A stretch of 64,000 nucleotides of DNA, from positions 1,550,001-1,614,000 of the forward strand of contig NZ_CP063362.1 in assembly GCF_016807805.1 (NCBI RefSeq). The letters run 5' to 3'. Under the pieces are notes generated by a model. The model worked only from the letters and a program-made list of their open reading frames with translations, was not told where the DNA came from and searched no databases. The position numbers and the translations under genes were made by a program. Positions 62,469 to 64,000 of this stretch are shown one piece after another; the first letter of the stretch is position 1, and each line of letters begins with the position of its first letter. This DNA is from Xanthobacter dioxanivorans. Lineage in GTDB: Bacteria > Pseudomonadota > Alphaproteobacteria > Rhizobiales > Xanthobacteraceae.

Positions 62469-64000
62469 GTGAGCACTTCGGTGGCGATCGCGTCCCTGCG
62501 CGGACGGTTCCTCGTGCTCCGTGCCCTCGCGGGATGGCGCCGGCGCTTTCTGGCCTGTGGCGCCGGGGCGCTCGGCGCCCTCGCCATGCCGCCCTTCGGC
62601 CTGTGGCCAATACTGGCGGTGAGCTTTCCGGTACTGGTGCTGCTGCTGGACGCGCCCGCGACTTCCTGGCGGGCGCGCCTGACCGCCGCCGCCGGTGCCG
62701 GCTGGTGGTTCGGCTTCGGCTATTTCCTCGCCTCGCTGTGGTGGATCGGCGCCGCGCTGCTGGTGGAAGCGGATGTGTTCGGCTGGCTGTTGCCGTTCGC
62801 AGTCATCGCCATGCCGGCGGGCCTTGCCCTGTTCACCGCCCTCGGCGCGGTGATCGCACGGCTCTTGTGGTCCCGCGGGGCCATGCGCCTGTTCGCCTTC
62901 GCCTTCGGGCTGACGGTGGCGGAATGGCTACGTGGCCACGTGCTCACCGGCTTTCCCTGGAACACGTTCGGCTATGCCTTCTCGGACTCGCTCGTGCTGC
63001 TGCAGAGCGCCTCGCTGGTTGGCGCCTACGGCCTGACCTTCTTCGCGCTGCTGCTGCTGGCAACCCCGGTGCTGCTGCTGCGGCCGGGGCGCGGCGGCCC
63101 GGCGGGCGTGGCACTGGCCGGCCTGGTGCTGGCCGGGGCGGCGCTGTGGGGCGCCCACCGGCTTGCCGCCACCCCGATACCCGACGTGCCCGGCGTCGCA
63201 CTGCGCGTGATGCAGCCGAACGTGCCGCAGGACAAGAAGTTCGCCTACGACCGGCGGCGGGAGATCCTCAAGGACTATCTGGAGCTCAGCGCGCGGCCCA
63301 GCACGACCTATCCCCGGGGCCTCGCCGACGTGACGGTACTGGTCTGGCCGGAATCCGCCTTTCCCTTCATCTATGAGCGCGAGCCGTGGGCGGCCGAGGA
63401 CATTGCCGCCGCCCTTCCGCCCAACGTGACCCTCGTGACCGGCGCGGTGCGCTACGATTTTCCGCCCAAAGGGCAGGTGTCGCCGTTCTTCAACGCGATC
63501 CGCGTCATCGATGCCGAGGGCCGGGTGCTGCACAACACGGATAAGGTGCACCTCGTGCCCTTCGGCGAGTATCTGCCGTTCCAGGCGACCCTCGAAAGCC
63601 TCGGCCTCGAACAACTTACGCGTGTACGAGGTGGTTTCTCATCCGGGGCGACGTTCGCGCCCCTGAGCGTGCCCGGCCTGCCACCGGTCGCCCCGCTGGT
63701 ATGTTACGAAATTATCTTTCCAGGAAAGGTAGTTCCGGCAGGCCCCCGCCCCGGCCTCATGCTCAATCTTACGAATGACGCATGGTTCGGAACCACGCCC
63801 GGACCCTATCAGCACTTCGCCCAGGCGCGGATGCGAGCGGTGGAGGAAGGTCTTCCGCTGGTGCGCGCGGCCAACACCGGCATCTCGGCCATCATCGATC
63901 CTCTGGGTCGAATCGTCGCACTCTCTCATCTGGGCGAGGAGGGGCTCGTCGACGGGCCTTTGCCACAATCTCTGGAAACGGTTCCCGCTGCGGGGCGTTT
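62469..64000 (+). CDS. lnt: Apolipoprotein N-acyltransferase (3' end outside window)
   Basis: Adds the third acyl chain to lipoproteins at the inner membrane. GTG start eight bases after corC; 510 codons visible, open to the last base, so only a short C-terminus is missing. About six transmembrane helices (for example GWWFGFGYFLASLWWIGAAL) then the nitrilase domain with the triad Glu295 (WPESAFPF), Lys359 (DKVHLVPFGEYLPF) and Cys412 (VCYEIIFP). NLTNDAWFGTTPGPYQHFAQ is also typical. Confidence 0.95.
   Translation, partial: MSTSVAIASLRGRFLVLRALAGWRRRFLACGAGALGALAMPPFGLWPILAVSFPVLVLLLDAPATSWRARLTAAAGAGWWFGFGYFLASLWWIGAALLVEADVFGWLLPFAVIAMPAGLALFTALGAVIARLLWSRGAMRLFAFAFGLTVAEWLRGHVLTGFPWNTFGYAFSDSLVLLQSASLVGAYGLTFFALLLLATPVLLLRPGRGGPAGVALAGLVLAGAALWGAHRLAATPIPDVPGVALRVMQPNVPQDKKFAYDRRREILKDYLELSARPSTTYPRGLADVTVLVWPESAFPFIYEREPWAAEDIAAALPPNVTLVTGAVRYDFPPKGQVSPFFNAIRVIDAEGRVLHNTDKVHLVPFGEYLPFQATLESLGLEQLTRVRGGFSSGATFAPLSVPGLPPVAPLVCYEIIFPGKVVPAGPRPGLMLNLTNDAWFGTTPGPYQHFAQARMRAVEEGLPLVRAANTGISAIIDPLGRIVALSHLGEEGLVDGPLPQSLETVPAAGR

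Overview
The window is very GC-rich, densely coded DNA from an alphaproteobacterium. The gene set (an FzlA-type glutathione transferase-fold protein, a DUF1674/SdhAF4 protein next to secB, a tlpA / argH-lptM-lysA block, a miaB-phoH-ybeY-corC-lnt block) points to the order Hyphomicrobiales. A facultatively methylotrophic Xanthobacteraceae-like organism is my best guess; this is inference from content and order, because no rRNA gene is present.

Layout. 1-16.9 kb: the 3' part of purH; a four-gene minus-strand operon wecB - bcsB-like - nfrB - DUF4434 that looks like a c-di-GMP-controlled polysaccharide synthesis/export system related to the coliphage N4 receptor glycan pathway; then housekeeping genes tlpA, argH, lptM-like, lysA, mutS, htpX. 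17-36 kb: a lanthanide-type methanol oxidation region. It holds remnants of a sulfite dehydrogenase, fae (formaldehyde-activating enzyme), two YVTN beta-propeller proteins, an MxaD-like SRPBCC protein, a PQQ-alcohol-dehydrogenase-type ABC system, a SoxYZ-like carrier, a CxxCW protein, xoxJ, xoxG and xoxF (Asp-Tyr-Asp lanthanide signature), a metallo-beta-lactamase-fold hydrolase, a second NitT/TauT-type ABC importer and an outer-membrane barrel with a hexa-aspartate start. 36-47 kb: the tetrahydromethanopterin/methanofuran C1 pathway, mtdB-mch-(RimK-like ligase)-mfnD-mfnF on the plus strand, facing fhcBADC plus a cytochrome c on the minus strand. 47-54 kb: pqqABCDE with two uncharacterised exported proteins, preceded by a histidine kinase/response regulator pair. 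54-64 kb: secB, sdhAF4, uppP, fzlA, queG, miaB, phoH, ybeY, corC and a nearly complete lnt.

How it works together. XoxF oxidises methanol in the periplasm using PQQ (made by pqqABCDE) and passes electrons to XoxG. Formaldehyde is condensed with H4MPT by Fae, oxidised by MtdB, cyclised by Mch, and released as formate by FhcABCD through methanofuran, whose synthesis is represented by the MfnD/MfnF-like genes. The window therefore carries almost a whole methanol-to-formate route.

Data quality. Five conserved genes (lptM-like, second YVTN propeller, ABC permease, mfnD, mfnF) are broken by one missing base within or next to a C or G run, and fhcD is fused in frame to fhcC in a way that one extra G would undo. 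The same direction and sequence context six times suggests consensus errors rather than decay. Two further genes (first YVTN propeller, queG) have no ATG/GTG/TTG start and appear to begin with CTG inside a CTGA stop-start overlap. No tRNA, rRNA, CRISPR array, transposase or phage gene was found.
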